Of a DNA stretch of 62,000 nucleotides, positions 1 through 15,995 are shown piece by piece. Position numbers and translations under genes: made by a program. How positions within the stretch are numbered: the stretch's first letter is position 1; every line of letters starts with the position of its first letter. Source of the stretch: Acanthaster planci (Eukaryota > Echinodermata > Asteroidea > Valvatida > Acanthasteridae); contig NW_019091445.1 of assembly GCF_001949145.1 (NCBI RefSeq), positions 884,650 to 946,649 on the forward strand. The letters run 5' to 3'. The notes under the pieces were generated by a model. It saw nothing but the letters and a program-made list of their open reading frames with translations. It was not told the DNA's origin and did no database searches.

Positions 1-64
1 TCTGTTTTTAAATATTCAGATCTTTTTTTATCTCCCTCCTCACTCACTTCACGTAATGCTACAG

Positions 65-139
65 GTTGCCATGACAAGAGAGAAGTTCCCTGAGAAGATT
101 CCATTCCGACTGACGAGAATGCTCATCAATGCCATGGAG
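65..139 (+). CDS. mtor: mTOR exon, kinase domain C-lobe
   Basis: 75 nt, phase 0 at both ends, acceptor ACAG before 65 and donor GTAGCA after 139. Encodes 25 residues including [15 protein letters not shown], a segment near the end of the mTOR kinase C-lobe. Positions 1-64 are the end of the preceding intron. Confidence 0.95.
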
Positions 140-3100
140 GTAGCATGTTCTGTCAATCAGGCACAATGCTTCACGGAAATAAGAATTTCCGGCTGAAATG
201 TTTCTTTCTAGCTAGAAATTACAGTCAAGAATCCTGATGTTTGACAAGAAAACACAAGTGGAAAATTTCCTTGAAAGTTCCAAATCTTCACCAAAAAAAT
301 TATGCCGTCACAGAAATCTGTGCCAGAACCTTTGTGATCACTGAAAGACTCATCGAGGCTACTTCATTGTACTAATCAACATATTTCTTAACTACCCTCC
401 CCTTCAGAACGTAACAAAAAATAAGCTTTTGCTCAGTTTTACAGCCCAAGCATTAACCATGTTAAAAGAATCTAAGTACGAATCAAGGACATGTTTGTCT
501 TGGGGTTTTCCCCCATTCAAGGTGACGGGCATTGACGGTAATTACCGCATCACTTGCTCCAGCCTGATGCAAGTACTCAGAGAGCACAAGGACAGCATCA
601 TGGCCGTGCTGGAAGCCTTCGTCTACGATCCACTGCTGAATTGGAGGCTGATGGACAGTAAGAATGATAGGACCCGGGGGAGGGGAGGGAGGAACAGACA
701 GAATGAGTGACAAACAGATTGACTGGCACACGACAGTGTCACAGCTGTCCTGGAAGCCTTTGTCTACGATCCACTGCTGAACTGGAGGTTGATGGACAGT
801 ACGGATGATGGGACCCAGGGGAGGGGAGGGACAAACTGACAGATAGTTTGACAGAATGAGTGACAAACAGATGGACTGGCACACAGGGACAGCGTCACAG
901 CTGTCCAAGAAGCCTTCATCTTTGATCCATTGCTGAACTGGAGGCTGATGGCCTGTTAATAGATAAAAGTCTCTGCGTAAGAAAGGGACAAACAGACAGA
1001 TAGACCAAACAGCCAGACGGTATGACAAACACAGTGATTTACATATACATGTAGATAGATTTGGGTAAGGAAATTATTCCTCGCACTCCAAATCGGTTTG
1101 AGGGAAGCTGAAATCAATCTTTTAAAATGTAATATTTCTCAGGACTTAAGGAAATAGAAGAGATAAACATAATCACCGCGGTGGATGACAGATACAGGAA
1201 AAATATAATCGATGACTTGCGGTGTCGTGTTGCTGGTAGCGATGTTTCGGCTGCTGGTGCTGCGATGAAGGCTAGCAGCACCAGCAGCCAAAACGTCGCT
1301 ACCAGCAACACGACACCGCGAGTCATCGATTATATTTTTCCTGTATCTGACTTAAGGAAATGTTACAAGATACCATAAAGATGCCGATTGAAAATTACTT
1401 TTTGGAAGGTGGCGTCAGAAAATTATGGAAAAAAAATCCCTAAAAGCATCATAAATGTTGTCATGACCAGCCCAGTCACAGGAAAGAATTTCTTGGGATG
1501 ATGGCTTGATGTAAGCTGCAGTCAACTAACTGAAGATGGGTGTCTCCTTCAGAATGCATACTATAAAAATGTTTCTAAGGCCGTGGCCGAAAGGGGCTTC
1601 TAGAGCTACGGCTAGGGCTATTGTCTACGCGTTTCCATACATTTCCAATGGAGCTAAGACCTAGACGTAGCCCTAGACAACAGATTCGGATGCAGCCTAA
1701 GGATCAACTGATCACAAGTGGCACCTGTCCAAGATGGGCTTCTTGACACTGCGCAGGTAAACGTAAAGTTCCACATTATCAGATTTGTTTAACCTCTCTG
1801 CAGCCGCTCCTAAGGCCAAACGCTCCAAGGCCCGATCAGACTCCTTCTCCAGCAGTCAGAATAACGCAGGTGAGAATTTGCTGCCGTGCAAATTTGTCGT
1901 CAGCTACATTTTTTCATTTACCATGTCTCTGCCTTTTTCCACTGCTGTGTTCCTCAAACCACTTTCTCATACCTCCAAAGACTTTTTTTTTCCTCAGAAC
2001 ATTTTTTTCTCACAGTAAATTCAGCTGTGCATAGTGGCATGTATCTCGTCGATTACACGCACGTTTCACTAGATCCTTTCAACCGAGATTACAGCGAGTA
2101 GCAACAGTGGGGTAGCTGGGATTTTACTAGTGGGTGCGGGGGGCACAGAGAGGGCACCAGCATCTTATGGGGGGGGCACCAGCTTTCAGTGGTGTGGTTT
2201 CTTGGGGCAGCTTTGTTCAACTTATCCTTTTTTTTTAGTGGGGGGGCACCAGGAATTTGTGGGGGAACACGTGCCCCCAGGACCCCCCGTGGCTGCGCCA
2301 CTGAGCAACAATGATTAACATGCGGGGGGGGGGGAGTTTGGGAAGAGAGGGGAGGGACTGATGATGGACGTGTAAGCGTAACTTCAGCACCGCATTGCAC
2401 CTCGCTGGGTTCCAACTGAGGGAGGAAAGATTGACGAACAAACTCATCTTAGAGATGAGATGTGAAAACGAGACGCAGCAAGAAGCTACAGTCTAATTCA
2501 GCAACCCCGGGGCACGTTTGAGCAAGGAACATTCGTCAGCCAATGGTTAAATTCACCCGGTATCCAGGATATAGTCTGTACACAGGTTACCGGGAGAAAA
2601 TGACTCGTGGTCAACAAGTGGTCTGCACTCAAACTTCCCTCATGAAGCTGTGATTTGCTGAAATTTAGTCACCCCTAAAGTTTAAGATGTGCACCGTGCA
2701 CACAAGTTCAACGCCACTGCAGTACAAGCACGTGCAATTGTCTTTTGGAATTTACATTTTTCCCGCAGTTGGAACCCAGACTTTTTTTTTTTCACTAGTT
2801 GCATCCATTCTCCATGAGTGCTTTTTTTTTTTCTTTTTTTCGGTTCCCTCCTCCCAATCCACTCATCCAGATCTGCTCGATGATGTGAATATTGACACGC
2901 CCAAACAGAAGAAGGCGGGGGAGGCCGGGTCGTTGCAATCATCGGGTAAGGTCAAAGGTCAAGTCGTTTCAACACTGCTACGGACCAAAAGTTGGATTTT
3001 TTTTTAACCAATTTATCTTTCCACTAAATCAATTGCAGTCAGCCACAAGAGTTATACCATCATTTTTATGCAGGAATGATTTTTTTGAAAAACCAAAATT

Positions 3101-5558
3101 AAATAAGAACAGACAATTCGAGCATGTATGAAGTGAATCTTGTTTAGTTGTGCGTAGTTTTGAGGAGCAGTTAACTGAAATAGTGTGGAAGTGTGCCCCA
3201 TTCGTCTTCAGAAGACAAACGGGAAAAAAATCAATCTTTTTTTTTCTTAGTCTCCATCTTCAACGCTTTACACCTCATGCATGCGTAGAATCCATGCTCA
3301 TTTCAAACTGCGACAAAAAGGTGCCTCTTTCATGCGTGGGAAAAAAAAATCTCCGCAAAATTCATGGATAGGTGCTGGACTGACTTTGCCAAATGCTCCA
3401 AGAAAGACACTTGCCTGTAACGGTCCCAGAAAGTAGTGTGCAGGATTTTAAATGCGATGTGAAGGCATTTCCCAAATGATTTGGCCAATATTTCAGGAAG
3501 GCAGCTTGCTGGTCAACTTCATAAGCTGCGTCTAAGCCGTGGCTAGGATTCACTCATGTCTATGGAAAGTGACAGAAGCCACCAGGCATCGGCGTCCATA
3601 GGCAAACGTGTTATTTGAAGCCGTAGCCACATTTTTTAGACACAGCCTTTCTGACAAGCTAGCAGCCCTCGTGCAGACTTCCTGGTTTCCTGCTTATTCC
3701 AAAATCCATCACTTTTCAGTAAATTCCAGGGGTGTGAGTGGCCACTTTAAGTTAACGCTGAAAACAGCTAGCAAAAAACTGAAATGTAAAAAAATCCCAT
3801 ACATTTGTACAGAAGCTTAAATTCAGGGTCAACATCTAACCAAAAAAGGCTAAAATCAGCTAAAAAGCTGAATTTTCACACCCTTGAAATTCAGTTGTGC
3901 TTGTCCAATGTGTTGCATGACTTCTTGAGGTCTGCCGCCAGTTCTCTAATTTACCGGTATATGAACCTCTCTCCATTTTGCAGAGAGCGAGGGCGCTGTT
4001 CAACCCGAGGCTCTCAACAAGAAAGCCATCAGCATCATCAACAGAGTCAGGGACAAGCTCACCGGTCAGTTGCACCAAGCAAACTTTCAACCCAGTCTCA
4101 AAGTCATGCCCTGTGTTGCATAATTGTTAAGTATGGCCCATTTGCAGACCTAGATTAGGATGTGCAAGACTTGAACCTCGACTACATTTCACACTAGGCC
4201 ATGGCAGACCGAGGGGAGGAAGGGAGTGCCTAGCCATTTTAATCTGGAGTCATTCTGTTTCAAGTCATTTGACTAGCTGTTCCTGTGAACTGCAACAAAC
4301 TGGTCCTTACAAATCCTTTGTTACTTGTGACACAACTGTGACTTGTTATGTTAATGGCTTACTGTGATTTACCTCCCACCCACGACCCCTCCCCCAAAAG
4401 GGGAACACAGACAGAACAGCAGCCAATCCATATTTTCAATAACTAAAACTTGAATGCATTTCACGAAGGCCTGTTGTGAACGGCGCCACCCAGCGTTCAA
4501 TGGTGTCCAGCCCATCCACACCACACGTTGAATTTCCCACATGGGGGTTGCCGGTGCTATATGGTATTTTGTTCTCCGGTTTACTGCACAGGGAATGACT
4601 TTGCTCAGAAGGACGCTGTGGACGTTGCCAAGCAGGTGGAACTGCTGATCCAGCAGGCCACGTCCCACGAAAACCTGTGCCAGTGCTACATAGGATGGTG
4701 AGTGGTCCTTGGTGTCCTATGAAATTCAGACTCGTGTGAAATATGGACTCTGCCCTTCACAGGTGGCAAGTGTTCTGGGCATGTGTAGTGTAGTCAGTGA
4801 GTCCATATTTCATGGTGAGCACGTTTCTCACCACACCTGTGCTATGGGTTAGGTCAGACAACTAGGAAGTCCAGAATCCAGTAGCGGAGAATCTATATGG
4901 TTGACTTTACAGCTTTCCAGTGTGACTACACTATTTGACGTAAGATATCCATTTATGCCCCAATTTTACAAGTTTCGATAAGGCAGGTGGATGCTTCTGG
5001 AGCAGAAGATTGAGCTTTAGAAGCTTCCAAAGCCTTCCAGGGCACTAAATGGTTTCACATGCAAAAATATCATGGCATGCGCACTGGGGGAAGATGAAGA
5101 CCAACTCAGTGTACACGGGATCCATTTTGTGTCCAGGTATCAGGACAATCAATGGCTGTTGCGAAGTATCTCTGACACGGACAATCTTCCCCGTCTCCAC
5201 CATACTGGCCTCATTTTGTTAGGTGCACAGGTTATCGGGGCGGGTGTCAATTTGAACTCGTCATCCGACTCCAGCGTAATGGGGAATCGTTCTTTTTTGG
5301 CACTGCACAGTAGCTTAACATTTCTGCAGATTACACCCATGCAAAGTCCTTTTTAAGAAACTTTTTGCTACAGAGGCTTTGCGTGGGAGCCAACTTGCAG
5401 GGCACTTCTTTTGTTCCACAGGAAACCTCCTTTGTGCATACCCTGTGCAACAAAAGCACTGGCCTGCAAGATGGCAGCCATGCAAACCCTCTGTTCAAAT
5501 ATGACATTACAATGTACCATTGTTTTGTCGTTTCAATTGCAGGTGCCCCTTCTGGTAA
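65..5558 (+). CDS. mtor: mTOR serine/threonine kinase, 3' part (7 exons, 5' truncated by window)
   Basis: C-terminal part of the PI3K-related kinase mTOR, catalytic subunit of TORC1 and TORC2, which couples nutrients to growth. Seven exons with AG/GT borders join in one frame: 65-139, 522-657, 1804-1869, 2871-2945, 3984-4064, 4592-4697 and 5543-5558 (555 nt, 184 residues plus TAA). In order they encode the end of the kinase domain ([14 protein letters not shown], then DGNYRITC and [20 protein letters not shown]), the variable regulatory insert, and the FATC domain ([17 protein letters not shown], then [16 protein letters not shown]). The FATC ending is nearly the same as the vertebrate one. 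Everything upstream of position 65 is intron; the rest of the roughly 2500-residue protein lies outside the window. The gene converges on SRM-A. Possible poly(A) signals AATAAA occur at 6326 and 6476, but neither is proven. Confidence 0.96.
522..657 (+). CDS. mtor: mTOR exon, end of kinase domain
   Basis: 136 nt, starting in phase 0 and leaving one nucleotide for the next exon; acceptor CAAG before 522, donor GTAAG at 658. Encodes [12 protein letters not shown], then [15 protein letters not shown] and [12 protein letters not shown]. Its 3' half is the source of the tandem copies in the following intron. Confidence 0.96.
591..1010 (+). repeat. Tandem partial duplication of an mTOR exon within the downstream intron
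   Basis: Three head-to-tail copies of a 141-156-bp unit begin at 591 (real exon 3' half plus donor), 732 and 888. The second copy still reads [20 protein letters not shown] without a stop, and most differences from the real exon are silent. The third is more decayed ([15 protein letters not shown], then divergence after about 955). The unit includes roughly 70 bp of intron with GACAAACAGA runs. The acceptor of the real exon was not copied. Copy 2 has TCACAG in front of CTGTCC, but its donor equivalent is GTACGG instead of GTAAG, so use as an alternative exon looks weak. Confidence 0.9.
1143..1361. repeat. Long hairpin flanked by 13-bp direct repeats (mTOR intron)
   Basis: Arms 1189-1262 and 1276-1349 are reverse complements over 74 nt with only a few mismatches, around a 13-nt loop. 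The sequence GACTTAAGGAAAT occurs at 1143-1155 and again at 1349-1361, immediately after the right arm. No coding content. It could be a MITE-like insertion or a template-switch inversion product. Confidence 0.85.
1576..1700. repeat. GCTACGGCTAGGG-type short repeat
   Basis: Contains AGCTACGGCTAGGGCTA and, inverted about 60 bp later, TAGACGTAGCCCTAGACA. Related words (CTAAGCCGTGGCTAGG, GAAGCCGTAGCCAC) recur at about 3530-3640. It is probably a degraded dispersed repeat; exact ends are unclear. Confidence 0.3.
1804..1869 (+). CDS. mtor: mTOR exon, regulatory insert with basophilic phosphosite region
   Basis: 66 nt, acceptor CTGCAG before 1804 and donor GTGAGA at 1870. Encodes [20 protein letters not shown]. 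It aligns with the human segment holding Thr2446 and Ser2448 (RTRTDSYS). Here the equivalent is KARSDSFS, so a serine lies at both phosphosite positions and Arg is kept at -3 of the second serine. Confidence 0.93.
2110..2320. repeat. G-rich degenerate repeat with GGGGGGCACCAG units
   Basis: GGGGGGCACC occurs several times and the block ends in CCCCCGTGGCTGCGCCACTG. Similar G-run plus 'gtggcg' debris recurs near 28200-28270, 41730-41900, 44450-44600 and 54630-54780. It looks like an abundant dispersed element with a low-complexity body. No coding content. Confidence 0.4.
2871..2945 (+). CDS. mtor: mTOR exon, regulatory insert
   Basis: 75 nt, acceptor ATCCAG before 2871 and donor GTAAG at 2946; phase 1 in and phase 1 out. 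Encodes [15 protein letters not shown] and then GEAGSLQSS, corresponding to the poorly conserved human ILDGVELGEPAHKK segment. Confidence 0.88.
3727..3886. mobile_element. MITE, 6-bp TSD family (copy 1, in mTOR intron)
   Basis: 160-bp element starting CAGGGGTGTGAG and ending TCACACCCTTG, flanked by perfect AAATTC duplications at 3721-3726 and 3887-3892. Internal AGCTGAAA/TCAGCTAAA words are shared with the copy at 46633-46806. No ORF. The 6-bp TSD argues against a typical hAT element (8 bp) despite the CAGGGGTG terminus. Confidence 0.75.
3984..4064 (+). CDS. mtor: mTOR exon, start of FATC region
   Basis: 81 nt, acceptor TTGCAG before 3984 and donor GTCAGT at 4065. Encodes [14 protein letters not shown] and then [14 protein letters not shown], closely matching human [22 protein letters not shown]. 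Confidence 0.96.
4592..4697 (+). CDS. mtor: mTOR exon, FATC domain
   Basis: 106 nt, acceptor CACAG before 4592 and donor GTGAGT at 4698. Encodes [18 protein letters not shown] and then [16 protein letters not shown] (the last codon is split). This is the FATC core; the cysteine pair of CQCYIGWCPFW is retained. Confidence 0.97.
5373..5491. mobile_element. TA-type MITE (GAGGCTTTGC family), copy 1, last mTOR intron
   Basis: 119-bp element with termini GAGGCTTTGC and GCAAACCCTC and near-terminal TTGCAGG/CCTGCAAGATGG inverted repeats. The flanks are CA/TG where the other two copies (28621-28722, 42491-42612) have TA/TA. It ends 51 bp before the last mTOR coding exon. No ORF of its own. Confidence 0.8.
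5543..5558 (+). CDS. mtor: mTOR last coding exon (CPFW stop)
   Basis: The acceptor TTGCAG precedes 5543. The exon supplies the last base of Trp, then Cys-Pro-Phe-Trp and TAA at 5556-5558. The C-terminal CPFW is the invariant end of the mTOR FATC domain. 3' UTR follows. Confidence 0.94.
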
Positions 5559-8500
5559 GGCCGTTTTACCTTCAACAAGTACAACAGAATCGTGGATATG
5601 TGAGAGATGTTTCACCACCAAAGGAAGAAAGCTTGTTTACGTAGAGGTAGTGGAAATCGTAGTACATGAATGTAAATTTGAAATGCTGTATGAGGGAAAA
5701 TGAAGGAATTCTGAGAAATTTTTCCAAAACCATTTCTACATGTCAAAGAGTTCACAAAAATGGAAATTTCACGTGGGACCAATTTTTTTTGCACCGAAAT
5801 GGTGATTTCTAGGCCCCAGCTAGCTTAGATAATTGAACGCAAATATGACATAAGAGATTGCTTGAAAACAATATCGTCAAACTTTGCTACAAGTTTTAGA
5901 AGTTCTCAAAAGAAGTCATGTGAAAAGGAAATGAAATTCCTAAAACATGATTGGTTGATTTATTCCAGTAGTCCCGGCCAAAATCCCCTTCAGATTTTCG
6001 GGCCTGTTTATCTTCATTCTCGCTTGCTTAATACTTTAAGAGAACTGGATCAAATGAAATGCCAAAATTGGAAGTTTTGCCGGCTGTGAAAATCAGTCAC
6101 TGCTTTGTCGGCGGAAATATCTGTTGGAAAGAACATGTGTAGATCTTGTGATCAGTACTGAACCATTTTGGTGATGGATTCAATATCACACTTTCCTTCT
6201 GCTATTCTTTTCATACAAATGAAAGTGAACGCGCAAACCTGAGAAGAGTTACCTCACAAAAAGATGGGATTGTTTTGTGACGTTATGAAAGTCCCCGTCT
6301 ATCCTTTACAATGAAACGTCGGGAAAATAAAAACATTTGCCAATCTCAGGTTTACCAACACTCACCAATAGGACTTTTGCATCAAAACTTGTTTTCACCA
6401 ATCATAAATTTAATTGTAACCATTTTAAAACCAAGAAACAACCAGTGGATCACTTCAGTACAGTGTGTACTCAGAAATAAACAGCCCCATAATCAATATA
6501 TAATGTAATCAATAACCAATTCCATAATCAATTGGAATCCAATTGGGTTCACTTGGAATCCAATTGGGTTCAATTGGTTTGAATAATAAATTCGGACCTT
6601 TTGGACCAGTTGGACCATTTGAAAGCCAATTCACAATGCAATTGTAACCAACTCATTTGAAAATCCATTTGATGGGGGGGAAACAAGCTAAAAGCAAACC
6701 ATTTGATTCCAATTTGAAATTCCAATTGATTGGGGAAAATAAATAGCAAAGAAAAAAATGCCAGTTCAAATTAATTGCGCTCCAATTAAATCCAATTTAA
6801 ATATTAATTGGTTTGAAAAGGCCATTTGTAGTAGGGAGAATAGTCAGAACCTGCCACAAAACACATCACATGGATGAATCAACCAGTAATGAGAGGCTAT
6901 ATACTTAAGCAGACTTTCACAATTAATATTTTTTCATGATGCACCCACTAATTACGTATATTTATATCAAAGTTGGGAAGTTGTGCTGAATATTTAATTT
7001 ATTCCGTGGGTGGTACATGTATTTATAATGGATTGGAAATAAAGCCCAAGAGGAAACCTGTACAATTGGATGTGGCAGGTGCACGTGCTATAAAGGAATT
7101 CACAGCGTAGATCTGCATGCACCAGTGCATCTTGTTCCTAGGTCACTTGTTTACCACAAGCATATTACGAGTTTAACTGACAGAAAATTTCTCTCAAAGC
7201 AGTGACGAAAATTAGGCCAGATGTTGTATCTCACTTCTGAACGTAAGGCACTGAATTTTATCTATCAACCAAAACTTGACGCAACGCTTGAGATTGTGCT
7301 TCATTCTACAGGCAAGGGCCTATTTACACAGACAAGCAGTAACATTTCGGAGAATTTCCCCGAGTGCTAAAAATACCAAACGCGGTGGTTTCCAATGGGC
7401 TGTTTCCCCCCCCGAGAGATGAAAGCCTTGCCATGAGGTAGGACAATCAATACCTGTTTTTAAGAAACCTGAGCGATTTTTACCCAAGATGCCGTGCTGA
7501 GACTGCACATTCAGACCAATCAGCAATCTCCTTGAGCACGGCACCACAGACTGGCCGCGAGGCTGAGGGAGAGCAGGCTTTGATTTCTCTCATGGGGTGC
7601 CATCGTTGCCGTGGAAAGGCATTGGCAGGACAATCTGCATGCCGAACTGGTTTCTGTCTCGCTGGGAATGTACAGTACAAATCCAGCAAGGCATATCGCC
7701 TTCCATCAACGCTTCCCATTACTCCCAAGTCTGTGTAAATGACTTCCCCTTATTTCAGTAATGCTGTCTGGCGCAGAAAGTGCTAAAAGACAGGAAGTAC
7801 TTGCTCTAATGGCTAAAAAGAAAAACTTTTTTCTGGTGTTGATTTCTGCTTGGCACACACCTACGTTTTTTAATTTGAGTTTTATCTACAAAGGACCCCA
7901 AAAGGAGCTCCATTTGTTTTGAAGCAATGGAGTTGCAGTTGTGCGTGGTGTCTTGAACCCGAGAGTAACATGGGCCTCTGGAGGCCATCGGCTGCTGCCA
8001 ATTCCCATTGACGCCCACGTTACCTCCTAGCTGTCGCCACTTGATTCTGACACACACCGACTTCTGGCCTGTGTTCCAAGCATTGGTCTTACGCTGCCTC
8101 CTCTGCTCACGGCGCTGAGCATTTTTAATGCAAAGTTTAACCGCATTAAAACAAAAACAATATCTTGTGTACATGTTCTTCTGGTTACGATATCTATAAG
8201 CTGAAATGGTTTGCACACTCCTCTGTGACCAATGGTTCTTTCTGATTTTTTTTTTTTTTAAATGTTTACAGAGAAATGTAATAAACTAACTTTTGAATCT
8301 GGCAAGCTTTGTAGCGTTGTGTGATCCTTCAAACAACACTGGACTCTCCATGACGAGTTGACGATTTTTTTTCAATGATTGTGCTCCTTGATCATGCTCC
8401 AAATTTCATGGCGCTGCTAAGCAAATCATTTTACGTCAACAGAGGCAGTAAGCACAGCAAAAAAACGTGCTAAGATTGGAGGAAAAGTACGTAATGCAGT

Positions 8501-8621
8501 GGACAAACAATAGAAATCTCTATCCGCACACTACCACGCCAAGTACCGCCATGAAACAGTGCTTTTAAGATCACCAAATTTTTCTGCTACAGTAACCACG
8601 ACTTTCCGGCTATTGTATAGC
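5559..8621. other. Non-coding: mTOR 3' UTR and intergenic DNA
   Basis: No convincing coding region. AATAAA occurs at 6326 and 6476. About 6500-6830 is a low-complexity block rich in CCAATTGG/AATTGG words. Between about 6830 and 8620 I see only unremarkable AT-rich DNA. The open frames at 7480-7738 and 7806-8218 show no family resemblance. Confidence 0.6.
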
Positions 8622-8770
8622 AGTTCCCATTAGCCTTTTAGAAGTACGGCTGACACACTAAGAGGGCGCTATTTGAAGTGGGTAAATTTGGAGCAAACAA
8701 AAGATTTGACCCAAACTAAATAGCGCCCTCCTATTGTGTCTGCCATGCTTCTAAAAGGCCAATGAACTAA
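8622..8770. repeat. Inverted-repeat element with 53-bp arms
   Basis: Arms 8622-8674 and 8718-8770 pair through CCTTTTAGAAG, GACACA and GAGGGCGCTATTT. Non-coding. It probably is a MITE and lies only 14 bp from the next inverted repeat. Confidence 0.75.
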
Positions 8771-8784
8771 GCCTTTTGCTAGTT

Positions 8785-9107
8785 AACTTTGACCCAAATC
8801 TGGTACACTGAGTAATGCACGTGAACATAACAACTTGAATTCTCCTTACTAAAACCACTGTTGCTATACCTCGTGATTCGGGGCAAGCTTTTGCTTAGTG
8901 ACGTAAAAAGACGCCTTGCAACAATACACTATTCTCAATGGATAAGGAGGCACGAAGGAACCAGTCCATTCCAGAGATGGTGGTTGCTATGCAAAAGCTT
9001 GCCCCGAATCAGGAGATATAGCAACAGCGTCTTCAGTCTGGGGAATTCAAATTGTTATGTTTATGTGCAGTCAGAGAACTCAGTGTACCAGATTTTATTC
9101 AAACTTG
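8785..9107. repeat. Long inverted repeat, arms of about 110 bp
   Basis: Left arm 8785-8894 and right arm 8991-9107 share, in inverted order, AATCTGGTACACTGAGT, AACATAACAA, TTGAATTC, GTTGCTATA and ATTCGGGGCAAGCTTTTGC. The loop is about 96 bp. Non-coding and MITE-like, in the mTOR/SRM-A intergenic region. Confidence 0.8.
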
Positions 9108-9374
9108 GGCCCGCATTCTGCAGCTACTAATATCAGATTTTATCCCATACACAAATCTCCATTAGGAATTCTTCCCAGTCTAGTTTTTCCAGAACTGGTC
9201 AAAATGCCCCCCTCCCAAGTCAATCTATATGCAGCATATTATAACCCTAAACGTTTAAACTTGATACCACATACCTGCATTGTAAATGCCATGAACACCT
9301 GTCATTATTACACTTAACGGGATTTCTGACAATGACGTGTAGTCTTAATTTGCACAGTGCGCTATTTTTACACT

Positions 9375-9380
9375 TTTATT
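9375..9380 (-). promoter_or_regulatory. Possible SRM-A poly(A) signal
   Basis: AATAAA on the minus strand, about 490 nt beyond the SRM-A stop codon. It is the first canonical hexamer I noticed in that direction; not otherwise supported. Confidence 0.3.
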
Positions 9381-9866
9381 GTGCAGGAGCACATAAAGAA
9401 ACACCTGTTCTTTCTTGTACAGACAGCTGTGTGCATAAAAAGAACTGGAATTTGTGGTCTTGGTGTTTTTTTTGTTTTGTTTTTTTCATTTTCTGAGGCA
9501 ACTGCTCTGGGGCAACTGTCAACCTTTTCTCGGTCACACCATGCCGAGTCAAAAAGAGGAAGATGGCGACCTACATGGACTCTTCAAGAAGTAAATAAAG
9601 TCCCAGGAAGCGCAGAGCTATCCCTTCGACAAAGAAGTCTGTGAGGGTATGCAGAGCCACACCCATACCCGCCATCCTCCCAACACAAGTTAGCACTCCA
9701 AAGATTCCAATTACGCCACAGTTTTGTTTTTTTTTTTTTTAAGATTTAAGATGCAGCTGTTCTGAACAAATTAAAATACCCAATCCGAGGCACGATACAC
9801 TTTCATATCCACTTAAAAACCACGTTACCATTTTTAGTGTATTTTAGCAATAGCGTTAACCTACTC

Positions 9867-15152
<5,286 letters not shown>

Positions 15153-15260
15153 GTCAATCACCTTTTTCTTTTCAAATTAACGATGGAGGACAACCGCTTT
15201 GGAAAGGGGGCATTTATGCCAGAGAGGTGGGTCACTGTATACTTAGAGTCCGTTTCTTTT

Positions 15261-15560
15261 TTATAAATTGGAAGTCCTTTTTTTCTTTGACAAACATTTC
15301 TCTAGCCATTTTTCCGGCTTGTTCTTCGATTTCTTGGTTGTTTTTATCCCTTTGGAGTTTGTCAATACTCGCGATCTAATTTTTTCTTTGAGTTTGTTAA
15401 ATTTTCGGAGCTCGGAGTTAATCAACACAAATTCTTCCAGAGAAATATCACCATCGTTAATAACCTGAGATATACATGTACATATATATTCGTCGATCAT
15501 GTTTAGTTTAGCGTTGGCCAATGCTCTGATTTGGTCGTGTTTTTTGGACTTGTTCAGCAA
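15261..15560 (-). CDS. Viral-relic small basic helical protein, 99 aa
   Basis: Open frame of 99 codons with NAKLNMIDEYICTC, DGDISLEEFVLINSELRKF and a lysine-rich end. The middle resembles short proteins that accompany capsid and integrase genes in integrated DNA-virus elements of cnidarians and other invertebrates (recognised from memory, not searched). The role is unknown; a virion or DNA-associated function is only a guess. The start is uncertain. Confidence 0.5.
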   Translation of the reverse strand: MLNKSKKHDQIRALANAKLNMIDEYICTCISQVINDGDISLEEFVLINSELRKFNKLKEKIRSRVLTNSKGIKTTKKSKNKPEKWLEKCLSKKKRTSNL

Positions 15561-15776
15561 TCATTTACTTGCATATTTTAAACATACCAAACGCACCTAG
15601 GGTGAAACCTTCCCTCAATACACCCAGACTCCCACAGGCACCGACACCCCACCCAACATGGTGGGTATGCCTATAGCTGCCAACGCAACACTCAACGTTT
15701 CAACTCCATATTCCACGTAGCCAACTGCTATGCTCTTCTTTTGTGGTTTCACTAACGCAGGAATAAAACAAGTTTA

Positions 15777-15807
15777 AAAGACCCCCATAAAACCTTATGG
15801 GGTCTTT
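15777..15807. terminator. Hairpin between viral-relic ORFs
   Basis: Stem AAAGACCCC(C)ATAA / TTATGGGGTCTTT with a 4-base loop, in the gap between the two small leftward ORFs. It could be a transcript-ending hairpin of the virus or a remnant of another insertion. Function not shown. Confidence 0.35.
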
Positions 15808-15995
15808 CTTATGCTTTATATCAAATGGGGTCTTTTAATCTTTTTTCATTCAACCAACCAATCACCAATGTGCCCACGCCTGAAAACAACTGTTAAGCTA
15901 CACATGCTCAGCCAACCAACCAACCACCTTGACCGCAACGGTTTAATAACCAACTTAGTGAGATTTTTTAGTATGGCGGATAGTTCTTGTCTTTC

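Noticed and set aside
732-800. Functional alternative mTOR exon
   Set aside because: The donor equivalent is GTACGG and the 5' half of the exon is missing; called a duplication relic instead.
5559-9866. EXOSC10 between mTOR and SRM, as in human
   Set aside because: No exon with exosome or RNase D/HRDC-like residues was seen in this interval on either strand.
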